Origin: Bacteroidaceae bacterium
GTDB lineage: Bacteria > Bacteroidota > Bacteroidia > Bacteroidales > Bacteroidaceae
Assembly (NCBI GenBank): GCA_017650105.1
Contig: JAGCFO010000041.1
Coordinates: 1-64,000 of the forward strand
DNA length: 64,000 nucleotides
Reading direction: 5' to 3'
The notes below the pieces were generated by a model. That model was given only the letters and a program-made list of their open reading frames with translations, had not been told where the DNA came from and did not search any database. Positions 36,167-46,033 of this stretch are shown here, in pieces. The translations under genes were made by a program, and so were the position numbers. Every line of letters starts with the position of its first letter. The stretch's first letter is position 1.

Positions 36167-37660
36167 TCAGAACAGCACCTTTCCTGTCATATCCTTAGGC
36201 TGAGGCAACTCCATGATCTTCAGAATCGTGGGAGCTACATCGGCAAGCACTCCGTTTTTCATCTCTACTCCGCGCTTCTCGGTAACGTAGATGCAAGGCA
36301 CGGGGTTGAGCGAATGAGCCGTGTTGGGTGTACCGTCAGGATTGATAGCGTTGTCGGCATTTCCGTGATCGGCAATGATAAGTGTCTCATACCCAGAGGT
36401 GCGCGCTGCCTCCACAACGCTGTGCACGCACGAGTCGATAGCTGTGACAGCCTTCACAATAGCTGGATAGACGCCCGTGTGTCCTACCATATCGCCGTTT
36501 GCGAAGTTGACAACGATAAAGTCGTATTGCTCGCTGCGGATAGCGTCTACCAGCTTTGTGCAAACACCGAAGGCGCTCATCTCGGGCTGCAGGTCATAAG
36601 TGGCAACCTTCGGGCTGGGCACGAGAATACGGTCTTCACCCTCGAAGGGAGCCTCTCTTCCTCCATTAAAGAAGAAGGTAACGTGGGCATATTTCTCTGT
36701 TTCGGCAATGTGCAGCTGGCGCTTGCCCTTTGAGCTGAGGTATTCGCCAAGGGTGTCGGCAACGTTTTCCTTGTCGAAGAGGATGTGCAGCCCTGTGAAG
36801 CTGGCGTCGTAAGGAGTCATGCAGCAGTAGTAGAGATTGGGGATGGTGTGCATCCCTGCCTCGGGCATATCTTTCTGCGTGAGAGCGATGGTAATCTCCT
36901 TTGCCCTGTCGTTGCGGTAGTTGAAGAAAATCACTACGTCTCCTTCTTTGATTGTTCCGTCGAAGTTGCTGTTGACGATGGGTTTGATGAATTCGTCGGT
37001 TACGCCCTCGTCGTAGCTCTCTTGCATAGCTTTCACCATATCAGAAGCCTGCTTGCCTGTACCGCTGACGAGCTGGTCATAGCCTACTTTGACGCGCTCC
37101 CAGCGTTTGTCGCGGTCCATCGTGTAGAAACGCCCGATGATGCTTGCTACCTTGATGCCCTTGTCGGTCAGTTGCTTGATAAAGCCGATTCCGCTCTTAG
37201 GATCGGTGTCTCTTCCGTCCATCAGGCAATGAACGTAGGTGTTGTCGATGTTATAGTCGTCGGCAATCTCACACAATTTGAAAAGGTGCTCCAATGAGCT
37301 GTGAACACCACCGTCGCTGGTAAGTCCCATCAGATGAACGTTCTTCCCAGTCTCCTTAGCATAGGTGAATGCAGCAACTATCTCCTTGTTCTGCTTGATG
37401 CTGTTGTCGGCGCAGGCACGGTTGATCTTCACCAAATCCTGATAGACGATGCGCCCGGCACCGATGTTGAGATGCCCTACTTCGCTGTTGCCCATCTGCC
37501 CGTCGGGCAAGCCGACGTTTTCGCCGCTGGTCTGCAGCTCGCTGTGTGGATACGTAGCGTGCAGATAGTCCATGTAAGGCGTGTGAGTGTTCCAGATTAC
37601 GTCGCCAATTCCGTGGTTGCCGTTTCCCCAACCATCAAGGATCATTAACAATGCTTTCAT
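36167..37660 (-). CDS. gpmI: 2,3-bisphosphoglycerate-independent phosphoglycerate mutase
   Basis: 497 residues; interconverts 3- and 2-phosphoglycerate in glycolysis using two metal ions. [16 protein letters not shown] opens the protein. The active-site serine is in [17 protein letters not shown], and later motifs are [27 protein letters not shown] and [11 protein letters not shown]. It is 20 bp downstream of rnhB in a minus-strand operon. Confidence 0.97.
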   Translation of the reverse strand: MKALLMILDGWGNGNHGIGDVIWNTHTPYMDYLHATYPHSELQTSGENVGLPDGQMGNSEVGHLNIGAGRIVYQDLVKINRACADNSIKQNKEIVAAFTYAKETGKNVHLMGLTSDGGVHSSLEHLFKLCEIADDYNIDNTYVHCLMDGRDTDPKSGIGFIKQLTDKGIKVASIIGRFYTMDRDKRWERVKVGYDQLVSGTGKQASDMVKAMQESYDEGVTDEFIKPIVNSNFDGTIKEGDVVIFFNYRNDRAKEITIALTQKDMPEAGMHTIPNLYYCCMTPYDASFTGLHILFDKENVADTLGEYLSSKGKRQLHIAETEKYAHVTFFFNGGREAPFEGEDRILVPSPKVATYDLQPEMSAFGVCTKLVDAIRSEQYDFIVVNFANGDMVGHTGVYPAIVKAVTAIDSCVHSVVEAARTSGYETLIIADHGNADNAINPDGTPNTAHSLNPVPCIYVTEKRGVEMKNGVLADVAPTILKIMELPQPKDMTGKVLF

Positions 37661-37680
37661 AATTCCGATAAATTGTATAG

Positions 37681-38310
37681 TTATAATTGTTCTTTTTCTT
37701 CACTCTTTCCGAAATCCAACTCCAGCTGCCCGCTGCCGAGAAGGTTGTACGACATACGATGATAGGGTGTGACTCCGTATTCTCTTATCGCTGCGCGATG
37801 CGCTGGGGCTGGGTAGCCTTTGTTTTTCTTCCATCCGTACTGCGGAAACTCCGCATCCAGCTGGTTCATGTAGTCATCGCGATAGGTTTTGGCAAGGATG
37901 CTCGCGGCGGCAATGTTCATGTATTTTCCGTCGCCTTTCACAACGGTTTTCCAAGGAGTGGAGCCGTAGGGCTTGAACTTGTTGCCGTCTACCACGATAA
38001 ACTCAGGGTGCACCTTCAGTCTGTCGAGGGCACGATGCATAGCCAGGATGGAAGCGTTGAGGATATTTATCTTGTCTATCTCCTCCGCTGTCACGATTCC
38101 TATTGCCCAAGCCAGAGCCTGCTCCTCAATGATGGGCCGAAGGGCGTAGCGCTGCCGCTCGGAGAGTTGCTTGCTGTCGTTGAGCAAATCGTTGGAGAAT
38201 GTGTCGGGGAGGATGACGGCAGCAGCATAGACGCTCCCGGCAAGGCAGCCTCTTCCTGCTTCGTCGCAACCCGCTTCCAGCATTCCTTTGTTAAGACAGC
38301 GCTCCAGCAT
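37681..38310 (-). CDS. rnhB: Ribonuclease HII
   Basis: 209 residues; removes ribonucleotides from DNA. Catalytic carboxylates D16 and E17 ([12 protein letters not shown]), D108 (VVDGN) and D145 (AKTYRDDYM) are present. The 5' leader from the promoter at 38402 is about 85 nt. Confidence 0.95.
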   Translation of the reverse strand: MLERCLNKGMLEAGCDEAGRGCLAGSVYAAAVILPDTFSNDLLNDSKQLSERQRYALRPIIEEQALAWAIGIVTAEEIDKINILNASILAMHRALDRLKVHPEFIVVDGNKFKPYGSTPWKTVVKGDGKYMNIAAASILAKTYRDDYMNQLDAEFPQYGWKKNKGYPAPAHRAAIREYGVTPYHRMSYNLLGSGQLELDFGKSEEKEQL

Positions 38311-38401
38311 CTGTTCCTCTTTTTATTGCTTTTTATTTGCTGCCGCAAGGCTTTCATACGTCTATAAGTATGGCATTTGCAGCAGATTTTGTTTCAGTCT
38401 G

Positions 38402-38409
38402 CAAAAGTA
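38402..38409 (-). promoter_or_regulatory. Promoter -7 box of rnhB-gpmI
   Basis: TACTTTTG on the minus strand, followed by CAGAC. Confidence 0.6.
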
Positions 38410-38521
38410 CGAAAAAAAATGATTTTTTGCTTCTCAAAAAGAGATTATTTATTGAGAAAAAAATCTCGCGCGTGCGCGTACATTTTAAATAAAAAGATTT
38501 TGCAGATTCATTTTTTTGTCG

Positions 38522-38529
38522 TACCTTTG
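38522..38529 (+). promoter_or_regulatory. Promoter -7 box of gyrB
   Basis: TACCTTTG followed by CTTCG; 68 bp before the gyrB start. Confidence 0.75.
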
Positions 38530-38597
38530 CTTCGAATAAATGCCGAGTATTTTCGGCTGAAAATATAACTGATTGATAACTCGCAAATAGTAACTAT

Positions 38598-40562
38598 ATG
38601 ATCGAAAACGAAGAACTGGTGAGAGAAGGAGCAGAACGCTACTCTGCGGAAAACATTCAAGTGCTCGAAGGGCTTGAAGCTGTTCGCAAGCGTCCTGCAA
38701 TGTACATTGGAGATATTAGCAACAAAGGCTTGCATCATCTGGTGTACGAAGTGGTAGACAACTCTATCGATGAGGCTTTGGCGGGATTCTGTTCCCACAT
38801 CGAGGTCTTCATCAACGAAGATAATAGCATCACGGTGCAAGACAACGGGCGCGGTATCCCTGTCGATATGCACGAGAAGGAGCACAAGTCGGCCCTCGAA
38901 GTTGTTATGACGGTTCTCCATGCAGGAGGAAAATTCGACAAGGGTTCGTACAAGGTGTCGGGCGGTTTGCACGGCGTGGGCGTCAGCTGTGTAAACGGAC
39001 TTAGCTCGAAGATGATAACCCAGGTGTTCCGCAACGGGAAGATCTATCAGCAGGAATATGCGTGCGGCAAGCCTCTCTACGATGTGAAAGTAGTGGGAGA
39101 AACGGAGCTGACGGGTACACGCCAGCAGTTCTGGCCCGATCGTACCATCTTCACCGTTCACGAGTATAACTACGACACTCTTGCAACGCGTATGCGTGAG
39201 CTGGCTTTCCTCAACGCAGGCATCACCATCACGCTCACCGACCTCCGCAAGGATGAAAACGGAGAAATCAAGCGTGAAGTTTTCCACTCCGACGAAGGAC
39301 TGAAAGAGTTTGTGCGCTATATCGACAGCAGCCGCATCCATCTGTTTGACGATATTATCTATCTCAACACCGAGAAGCAGGGCATCCCCATCGAGATTGC
39401 CATTATGTACAACACTTCCTACTCGGAGAACCTTCACAGCTACGTCAACAATATCAACACCATAGAGGGAGGAACACATCTTGCCGGCTTCCGCGCTGCC
39501 CTCACGCGAACGCTCAAGAAGTACGCCGAGGATAGCAAGGCTGTGGAGAAGGCAAAGGTGGAGATAGCCCCCGAAGACTTCCGCGAGGGACTTACCGCTG
39601 TGATCAGCATCAAGGTGGCAGAACCTCAGTTCGAAGGGCAGACGAAAACCAAGCTCGGCAACAGCGAAGTGATGGGTGCCGTGCAGTCGGCTGTGTCGGA
39701 AACGCTGTCGGAGTACCTCGAGGAGCATCCTAAGGAGGCAAAGATGATTGTCGACAAGGTGGTGCTTGCTGCTGCCGCACGTATCGCTGCGCGCAAGGCA
39801 CGCGAGAGCGTTCAGCGCAAGAATCCGATGAGCGGAGGCGGCCTTCCCGGCAAGCTCGCCGACTGCTCCGACAAGGATCCCGCCAACTGCGAGATGTTCA
39901 TCGTCGAGGGTGATTCTGCCGGCGGTTCTGCCAAGCAGGGACGCGATCGTCACTTCCAGGCAATCCTTCCGATTCGCGGAAAAATCTTCAACGTAGAGCG
40001 CGTGATGTGGCACAAAGCCTTCGAGCACGAAGAGGTAAACAATATCATCCAGGCTCTGGGAGTACGCTTCGGGCTCAATCCCGAGAATTCCAAAGAGGCT
40101 AACTACGACAAGCTGCGTTATTATAAGGTTATCATCATGACGGATGCCGACGTCGATGGTTCTCACATCGACACCCTCATCATGACGCTCTTCTATCGCT
40201 ACATGCCCGAGCTTATCGAGCGCGGACATCTCTACATTGCAACGCCTCCTCTCTATCTCTGCTCAAAGGGCAAGGTGAAGGAGTATTGCTACACCGACGA
40301 GCAGCGTCTGCAGTTCATCGACCAGTATGGAGGAGGAAGCGAAAACGCCATCACAACGCAGCGCTACAAAGGTTTGGGTGAGATGAACGCCGATCAACTT
40401 TGGGAGACGACAATGAATCCCGAGACGCGTCTGCTGAAGCAAGTCACTATCGACAATGCTGCCGACGCCGACTACGTCTTCTCAATGCTTATGGGCGAGG
40501 ATGTAGGCCCGCGCCGTGAGTTCATTGAGGAACACGCTACCTATGCAAACATCGATGCATAG
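38598..40562 (+). CDS. gyrB: DNA gyrase subunit B
   Basis: 654 residues. GHKL ATPase (VYEVVDNSIDEALAG, VQDNGRGIPVD, GGLHGVGVSCVN), transducer domain, and TOPRIM (IVEGDSAGGSAKQGRDR, TDADVDGSHIDTL). The end MLMGEDVGPRREFIE is standard. The short length (no large insert) and the HKSALEVVMTVLHAGGKFD region fit GyrB rather than ParE of Bacteroidetes. gyrA is not adjacent. A strong hairpin follows the gene. Confidence 0.95.
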   Translation: MIENEELVREGAERYSAENIQVLEGLEAVRKRPAMYIGDISNKGLHHLVYEVVDNSIDEALAGFCSHIEVFINEDNSITVQDNGRGIPVDMHEKEHKSALEVVMTVLHAGGKFDKGSYKVSGGLHGVGVSCVNGLSSKMITQVFRNGKIYQQEYACGKPLYDVKVVGETELTGTRQQFWPDRTIFTVHEYNYDTLATRMRELAFLNAGITITLTDLRKDENGEIKREVFHSDEGLKEFVRYIDSSRIHLFDDIIYLNTEKQGIPIEIAIMYNTSYSENLHSYVNNINTIEGGTHLAGFRAALTRTLKKYAEDSKAVEKAKVEIAPEDFREGLTAVISIKVAEPQFEGQTKTKLGNSEVMGAVQSAVSETLSEYLEEHPKEAKMIVDKVVLAAAARIAARKARESVQRKNPMSGGGLPGKLADCSDKDPANCEMFIVEGDSAGGSAKQGRDRHFQAILPIRGKIFNVERVMWHKAFEHEEVNNIIQALGVRFGLNPENSKEANYDKLRYYKVIIMTDADVDGSHIDTLIMTLFYRYMPELIERGHLYIATPPLYLCSKGKVKEYCYTDEQRLQFIDQYGGGSENAITTQRYKGLGEMNADQLWETTMNPETRLLKQVTIDNAADADYVFSMLMGEDVGPRREFIEEHATYANIDA

Positions 40563-40576
40563 CGATTTCAAGCCGG

Positions 40577-40606
40577 AGGGGAGGGAGATGTAAGTCTCCC
40601 TCCCTT
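40577..40606 (+). terminator. Strong hairpin after gyrB
   Basis: AGGGGAGGGAGA (40577-40588) pairs with TCTCCCTCCCTT (40595-40606), 12 bp with one wobble and a TGTAAG loop, 14 bp after the stop codon. There is no clear T-run, so it may be a 3' stabilising hairpin or a weak terminator. Confidence 0.6.
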
Positions 40607-40759
40607 CGCATTGAAACACAAAACTTTTTGAAAAAAGGGCGCGAAATATCGCCAAACCTTGAAACAGAAAACACAAACAGAACGATATTTTGGATTCCTC
40701 TTGGAAGATAACTACGAAGGATTAGACTTTGCTACACAAACCACAAAACACTTTTCATT

Positions 40760-40798
40760 ATGAAACTATTGCTATTCCTTCTCCCGCTGTTTTTTTGA
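40760..40798 (+). pseudogene. Truncated signal-peptide-like ORF
   Basis: A 12-codon frame MKLLLFLLPLFF then TGA; the stop is followed at once by the 21-bp-family repeat at 40799. It resembles the first half of a signal peptide whose gene was lost when the repeat arrived. It could also be chance. Confidence 0.35.
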
Positions 40799-40890
40799 AG
40801 CGTGAAATATGAAGAAAGAAAAAATTTTTTTCCCTTCTTCATATCGCCGTATTTGTTCTCCAAAAAATTTTTTCCCTTCTCCATATTCTA
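40799..40890. repeat. 21-bp-family intergenic repeat, copy H
   Basis: GCGTGAAATATGAAGAAAG, AAAAAATTTTTTTCCCTTCTTC, core ATATCGCCGTAT (40841-40852), TTGTTCTCC, AAAAAATTTTTTCCCTTCTCC. Flanks equal copies D and F, but the 12-bp core is in the opposite orientation (ATATCGCCGTAT against ATACGGCGATAT). Confidence 0.85.
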
Positions 40891-40949
40891 TGATGCTCAA
40901 AACATATCTTTCCCCCGCTTTTTCAAAACCTTTTCGTGAGAAATCAAAA

Positions 40950-41239
40950 GATTTATTTTGTTCTCCACTCAACTCGCGCTATCTTTAACTTGTCGTTTTA
41001 GATAGGCTTCGTCTCGGGATAAAAAATAAATGCGATTTATTTTTGTTCTCCTCTCAACTCGCGCTATCTTTAACATGCTGTTTTAGATAGGCATCGTCTC
41101 GGGATAAAAAATAAATGCGATTTATTTTGTTCTCCTCTCAACTCGCGCTATCTTTAACTTGTCGTTTTAGATAGGCTTCGTCTCGGGATAAAAAATAAAT
41201 GCGATTTATTTTGTTCTCCACTCAACTCGCGCTATCTTT
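40950..41239 (+). repeat. Promoter-bearing tandem repeat, locus 3
   Basis: A partial unit ending at 40986, then three full units (85, 84 and 84 bp) ending at 41071, 41155 and 41239. Each ends in CTCGCGCTATCTTT and holds TTTTG, 19 bp, TATCTTT: a full promoter on the plus strand. The stem arms are AGATAG/CTATCT with an inner AAATAAATGCGATTTATTT hairpin. Only the last copy has TATCTTTG; the others have TATCTTTAAC. The copies are almost identical, so the duplication is recent. The rest of the 690-bp gap between gyrB and the glycosidase holds copy H and the short ORF above. Confidence 0.9.
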
Positions 41240-41240
41240 G
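41233..41240 (+). promoter_or_regulatory. Promoter -7 box of the GH2-type gene
   Basis: TATCTTTG with TTTTG 19 bp upstream, in the last repeat unit; the start codon follows 12 bp later, which makes a very short leader. Confidence 0.75.
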
Positions 41241-41252
41241 TAGCACAAACAA

Positions 41253-44200
41253 ATGAAAATCATGAAAAAACAGAATCTTGCCATTTTGATGGCTTTTGCA
41301 ATGTTCTCGTTCGTGTCCTTTTCTTCCCAAGCTTGGGAAATGGCGCGTGCGAGGCTGACAACCCCTTGGGCAAACGACGTAAGCCCTGAGAATGTACACC
41401 CCGAGTATCCCCGTCCTCAGATGGTTCGCCCCTTGTGGCAGAACCTTAACGGCTTGTGGATGTGGCAGTCGCTGCAATCTATGGATAGTCAGCTCGGCTC
41501 ATCGTGGCGCGAGATTCTGGTGCCCTTTGCTGCCGAGTCGCCCCTCTCGGGAATAGGTTCACACACCGAAAGTATGGCCTACAAGCGCTCATTTGAAATC
41601 CCTGTAGAGTGGAAGGGGAAACGCGTGTTGTTGCATTTCGAAGCTGTTGACTGGAAGTGCGAGGCCTTTGTAAACGGAGTATCAGTCGGTACGCATGAAG
41701 GAGGTTACGACCCGTTTACGTTCGACATCACAGAGGCCCTCGGTGAAAAAACCGAAGGAGAGCTGCTCCTGCGCGTGTTTGACCCTACCGACAAGGATGC
41801 CGTGCCTCGCGGGAAACAAGTGCTCAATCCAGGCGGAATCTTCTACACTTGCACCAGCGGCATCTGGCAGACCGTTTGGCTGGAAGCAGTTGAGAAATCG
41901 TACATCGAGAGCTTCCATATTACGCCGAACGTTGACAATTCGTCTGTCGCCGTTTCGGTAAATACTGCGGGAGACAACACAGACGTGTCGCAATTTACCG
42001 TGCGCATCCTCCGAAACGGTGAATTGCTGAAAGAGGCTTCAGCATCGCTGAGTCGCACGCTTACCGTGAAACTTAATGACCCAGAACTGTGGACTCCAGA
42101 CCATCCTTTCCTCTACGATATGGAAATAATCTTCGGCGACGACAAAGTGGAGACATACTTCGGGATGCGCAAGATTCATATCGAGAAAGATGCCTCGGGG
42201 TATTTCCGGACTATGCTCAACAATGAGTTCCTCTTCCAGATGGGTCCTTTGGATCAGGGATTTTGGCCCGACGGCATCTACACGGCTCCTTCAGACGAAG
42301 CTCTGAAGTTCGATATCGTCACGATGAAGAAGATGGGCTTCAACATGGTGCGCAAGCATATCAAAGTGGAGCCGAGACGTTGGTATTACTGGTGCGACAA
42401 GCTCGGGCTGATGGTTTGGCAAGATATGCCTGGAGAGAACTACGGCGGACAAGGGGGTGTTGCCGATAATGGCAACTACTTCTCGCGCGAGCTGACGGCT
42501 ATGGTGAATACTCATTTCAACTCTCCCTGTATCGTAATGTGGGTTATCTTCAACGAGGGTGGGGGACAGACAAATCGCGATTACACAAAGAAATACGTTG
42601 ATTTGGTGCGCAAGCTTGACTCGACACGCCTTATCAACGAGGCTTCGGGCTGGAACCATTATGGATATGGTGACATGAAGGATATACATCCTTATCCCGC
42701 TCCTTCCTACACCACAACTACCGCCAAGCAGGCAATGGCTTGCGGAGAATACGGAGGTGTGCAGTACGTTCTGCCAAATCATCTATGGTCCTCGGACCAT
42801 TGGGGGTATGCTTCGGTAGAGAATGCAGATGAATACGATGCTACCTATACGGACTATGCTAATCGTCTGGCTCAGTTCAAGACGAAAAAAGGACTTTCTG
42901 CTGCTGTCTACACCCAGCTCACGGATGTGGAGGTAGAGGTGAACGGATTAATGACGTACGACAGAGTGGTAAAAAGCGATATCAACCGCATACGTGAGGC
43001 AAATCGTTTAGCGATAGAAAAGGAGGGGGTTCCTGTCGATTACATTCTTTCTCCTGCCGATGAATCGGGCGAAACGTGGAAATACACAACGGGAACTCCT
43101 TCAGACGACTGGATGGAAACGGGATTCAACGATAGCAAATGGTCTTCGGGCAAGACTGGCTTTGGTGCAAACGGTTTGTCAAACATGCAGTATGGAACGC
43201 GCTGGAGCTCATCCGACATCTGGATTCGAAAGGAAGTGGAGCTGTCGCTGAGTGAAAACGAACTCTCAAGCCTTCGAATGCGCGTTTACTACGATGAAGA
43301 CTGCGAGATTTACATCAACGGAGTGCTCGCCTTCTCGGCTACGGGCTATCTGACAGATTACAAGATTGTGGAAATCCGAAGTGAAGCATTGGCTGCTATC
43401 AATAGGCAAGGGGCAAATGTCATTGCCGCACATTGCCATCAGACAGCAGGAGGACAATTCCTCGATGTGGCACTGCTTGTTGAAAAGCCCGCTCAGGCCT
43501 ATGTGCCGAAACGTACGGTTCGCACACGGATGGAATATTCTCATTCCTCGGAACTTGCTTTTAGCGTGGGGTATAGCTTAGATTTGAATGCGGAGAAACC
43601 TGCGTTTGTTCAGCATTTTCGCAGAATACCTTTTGCCAATAAAGATGCGGGAGCAATCGTTGGGCTTGACAACTCCTTGCTTACTGAAATACAGGATTTG
43701 CTATTTGATGTGACAACACTCATGAATCCTGTCGACACGCAAACGCCTTTTAAGGTTTTCTTCTCTGTTGAAACTCCGAGCGATGCCGTAGGTTCTGGAT
43801 TTTTTGTCAGACCTGCCTATGAGGATGCTTCCTCGGGAACCCTTCTTGGTATGAAGCGCGAGCCAAATGACCTGACTGATGTCTACCCGATAGGAAACGA
43901 TAAGCGCGTTGTGACTTGGTCTTGCGTGTTCGATCCTTCACAGGCGATACCCATATCTTCTGCTTCGTCTGAGCAGCAGGTTGCATCCGATTTTTTTGAT
44001 TTCAACCCTTCTGTGATTCAGAAGGGGCAAAAAGTTTATCTTGAGAATCTCAGTCAGACGAGTTCTTCTGATTTGCTTTGGATGGTTGCGGGAGATCATA
44101 GCAATTATCTGGTATCGGGTACGTCAGAATATGCTTCTTCTTCGCTTGTTCCTGACGTAGCAGGAGTGTATTCTGTTTCACAAGTTCATTTGGACTCTCC

Positions 44201-45566
44201 GTTTCAGATAACTTCCGAAAAGAAGCTTTATGTTTGTAACGCTGCTTCGGGAAACGGCTTGTGTTTGGCTGACGGTGCTTCCTTTTCGTTTGCCAATCCT
44301 TGCACGGCGCGTTCTTACCAATTAGCTCTCGACTGGTGGATGAAAGCGGAATCAGAAGAAGGTTTCGTTATCAGCACATCAGATAAAACGGAGTTTTCCG
44401 TTAATGCCCAGTCCGATGGTTCTGTCAATGTTACGATTGGAGGAAAAAGCGACAAGTCTTCAGCTCATTTCGTGCTAACGGAAGGATGGCACCACTATGC
44501 TTTCGTTTTCTATTACGGAAAGGTGCTCTTCTATCGTGACGGTAAGTTGTTTGGAGAGTTATCCGGTAATTATAATACTTCTTTTACTGCTTGGAAGAGC
44601 GATGTCAGGATGGAGGGATTCGGGATAACGGTAGATGAATTCCGTTGCTGGAAAAAGAATATGAAAGTGGATGCCTTGCGCGAAGTATGCGTGGCTCCTC
44701 TAGAAGGTGTCTCTATCTGGGAAACCTCCGAAAGGGGCCTGTGGGCATACTATTCTTTTGAGGAATCATCAGGAAACGCTAGGGACTTGACCTCCTCTGC
44801 AAACGACGCCGTTGTTTCCGAAAACGCTCGTCGTGTACCTTCCGAAGGAGTTTTCTGTCTTGACTTCGGAACGCCTCAAGGCTCTGTGGAAAACGTTAGT
44901 ACTCTATATCTTACAAACTACAAGGCTCCTTTCCTGCACACTAACGAAAGCGTAAACACGTTTGACTCGGAGCGTTTCTTTGCTTTAGAGCACGGAACGG
45001 CAAAGTCCTCTTGGGAGGGTGGTTTTCTTAGTGCTCAAGAGAACGGAGTCTATGTGGATGCAGATAAGAAGTATGGCTTAGCTGCCGCTTCGGGTTGGTA
45101 CAGATTACCTCTTGAGAATAAGCCAATTGTTCTGACACAATCACCTCTTCTTCCCGAAGGACTTTATGCGCTGAAGGTTAACACATTTGCGAGCGATAAT
45201 GCTTGGCTGTGCCGTTTGGTTGCAGGAGGATTCAGTGCTGCTTTGAATGATGGAATACTGACTTTTCCTGTGCTGGAAGAGAAAGAAACCCCTTTGGGAG
45301 TTGAGTTAAACCTTCCGGCATTTAGCGAGGTTGTCTTTCAGGATTTCTCCCTTTTGCGGTATCCTTGCCAAAACACAAGGGCAAACGGAGAAACGATAAC
45401 GGGCATTCAAGTCGTTAGCTCTGAGGATGGAGCCTCTGTAACTTACGATTTGACTGGGCGCAAGATAGTTCGTTCCTCAAGAGGAGAGGGAGGAGAAGCA
45501 AATCTTACGCCTGGTATCTATATCATTAAAGAAGGAGGGCGTGCCGTTAAGCGCTTAGTGCGATAA
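41253..45566 (+). CDS. Glycoside hydrolase family 2 type enzyme with LamG domain and sorting tail
   Basis: 1437 residues. A signal peptide (KKQNLAILMAFAMFSFVSFSSQA) leads into the GH2 sugar-binding and immunoglobulin-like domains (PRPQMVRPLWQNLNGLW, GIWQTVWLEAV) and a TIM barrel. The acid/base is E435 in VMWVIFNEGGG, and the probable nucleophile E499 is in ACGEYGG. After residue 600 come a beta-sandwich module (WMETGFNDSKWSSGKTGFG), a LamG-like domain near 1030-1150 (EGWHHYAFVFYYGKVLFYRDGKL) and the type IX tail GIYIIKEGGRAVKRLVR. Substrate cannot be told; many of these act on host or plant beta-galactosides or glucuronides. Transcribed from the recently amplified promoter repeat. Confidence 0.85.
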   Translation: MKIMKKQNLAILMAFAMFSFVSFSSQAWEMARARLTTPWANDVSPENVHPEYPRPQMVRPLWQNLNGLWMWQSLQSMDSQLGSSWREILVPFAAESPLSGIGSHTESMAYKRSFEIPVEWKGKRVLLHFEAVDWKCEAFVNGVSVGTHEGGYDPFTFDITEALGEKTEGELLLRVFDPTDKDAVPRGKQVLNPGGIFYTCTSGIWQTVWLEAVEKSYIESFHITPNVDNSSVAVSVNTAGDNTDVSQFTVRILRNGELLKEASASLSRTLTVKLNDPELWTPDHPFLYDMEIIFGDDKVETYFGMRKIHIEKDASGYFRTMLNNEFLFQMGPLDQGFWPDGIYTAPSDEALKFDIVTMKKMGFNMVRKHIKVEPRRWYYWCDKLGLMVWQDMPGENYGGQGGVADNGNYFSRELTAMVNTHFNSPCIVMWVIFNEGGGQTNRDYTKKYVDLVRKLDSTRLINEASGWNHYGYGDMKDIHPYPAPSYTTTTAKQAMACGEYGGVQYVLPNHLWSSDHWGYASVENADEYDATYTDYANRLAQFKTKKGLSAAVYTQLTDVEVEVNGLMTYDRVVKSDINRIREANRLAIEKEGVPVDYILSPADESGETWKYTTGTPSDDWMETGFNDSKWSSGKTGFGANGLSNMQYGTRWSSSDIWIRKEVELSLSENELSSLRMRVYYDEDCEIYINGVLAFSATGYLTDYKIVEIRSEALAAINRQGANVIAAHCHQTAGGQFLDVALLVEKPAQAYVPKRTVRTRMEYSHSSELAFSVGYSLDLNAEKPAFVQHFRRIPFANKDAGAIVGLDNSLLTEIQDLLFDVTTLMNPVDTQTPFKVFFSVETPSDAVGSGFFVRPAYEDASSGTLLGMKREPNDLTDVYPIGNDKRVVTWSCVFDPSQAIPISSASSEQQVASDFFDFNPSVIQKGQKVYLENLSQTSSSDLLWMVAGDHSNYLVSGTSEYASSSLVPDVAGVYSVSQVHLDSPFQITSEKKLYVCNAASGNGLCLADGASFSFANPCTARSYQLALDWWMKAESEEGFVISTSDKTEFSVNAQSDGSVNVTIGGKSDKSSAHFVLTEGWHHYAFVFYYGKVLFYRDGKLFGELSGNYNTSFTAWKSDVRMEGFGITVDEFRCWKKNMKVDALREVCVAPLEGVSIWETSERGLWAYYSFEESSGNARDLTSSANDAVVSENARRVPSEGVFCLDFGTPQGSVENVSTLYLTNYKAPFLHTNESVNTFDSERFFALEHGTAKSSWEGGFLSAQENGVYVDADKKYGLAAASGWYRLPLENKPIVLTQSPLLPEGLYALKVNTFASDNAWLCRLVAGGFSAALNDGILTFPVLEEKETPLGVELNLPAFSEVVFQDFSLLRYPCQNTRANGETITGIQVVSSEDGASVTYDLTGRKIVRSSRGEGGEANLTPGIYIIKEGGRAVKRLVR

Positions 45567-45571
45567 ACCCG

Positions 45572-46000
45572 TCAATAAGGTATCTGCGACAGCATTTCTG
45601 CCAGTTTCTCAACGCCTTCCTTAAGGGGTTTTTGGAGCATGCCTTTGAGGAAGATGTTGAGTTCGGTGCGGAGTGTCAGCTTCATTTTTGACGTCTCCTC
45701 GGTGACAGGCAAAATCTGAATCCAAAGAGTCAATGGGATAGGGGAAGTTGTTGCCTCAAACTTGACGCACTTAGGCTCCTCGCGCTCGACGATGCGTAGT
45801 TCCAGTTTCCCGACGGGCGATACGGAGCAGCTTATGCTGTCGGAGTCGAAGGCAAGATCCTCAATCTTGATCTTTGCCTTCTCCTGTTCTTGCTGCAGTA
45901 GCTCTGTGAACTGCTCAAGATTTGATAAGTCGGAGAGCTTGTCGTACACCCGTTGCTGGCTGTATGGGATTTGTTTTACGTTGCTTTCAAACTGATTCAT
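45572..46000 (-). CDS. SRPBCC (START-like) family protein
   Basis: 142 residues, no signal peptide. The pattern FESNVKQIPYSQQRVYDKLSDLSNLEQF, IEDLAFDSDSISCSVSPVGKLELRIVEREEP and TLRTELNIFLKGMLQKPLKEGVEKLAEMLS fits the polyketide-cyclase/SRPBCC fold: a small ligand-binding barrel with a C-terminal helix. It lies 33 bp downstream of pyrE, a common neighbour in Bacteroidales. Ligand unknown. Convergent with the glycosidase gene, stops 5 bp apart. Confidence 0.85.
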   Translation of the reverse strand: MNQFESNVKQIPYSQQRVYDKLSDLSNLEQFTELLQQEQEKAKIKIEDLAFDSDSISCSVSPVGKLELRIVEREEPKCVKFEATTSPIPLTLWIQILPVTEETSKMKLTLRTELNIFLKGMLQKPLKEGVEKLAEMLSQIPY

Positions 46001-46033
46001 AGTTGATAAGGTCGTTAGGTAGAGTCAGACGAT

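Noticed and set aside
38508..40229. 573-codon frame opposite gyrB
   Set aside because: Shadow of gyrB; no recognisable domain.
40950..41239. CRISPR array
   Set aside because: Units are about 84 bp, near-identical throughout, with no repeat-spacer alternation and no cas genes; they contain promoters instead.
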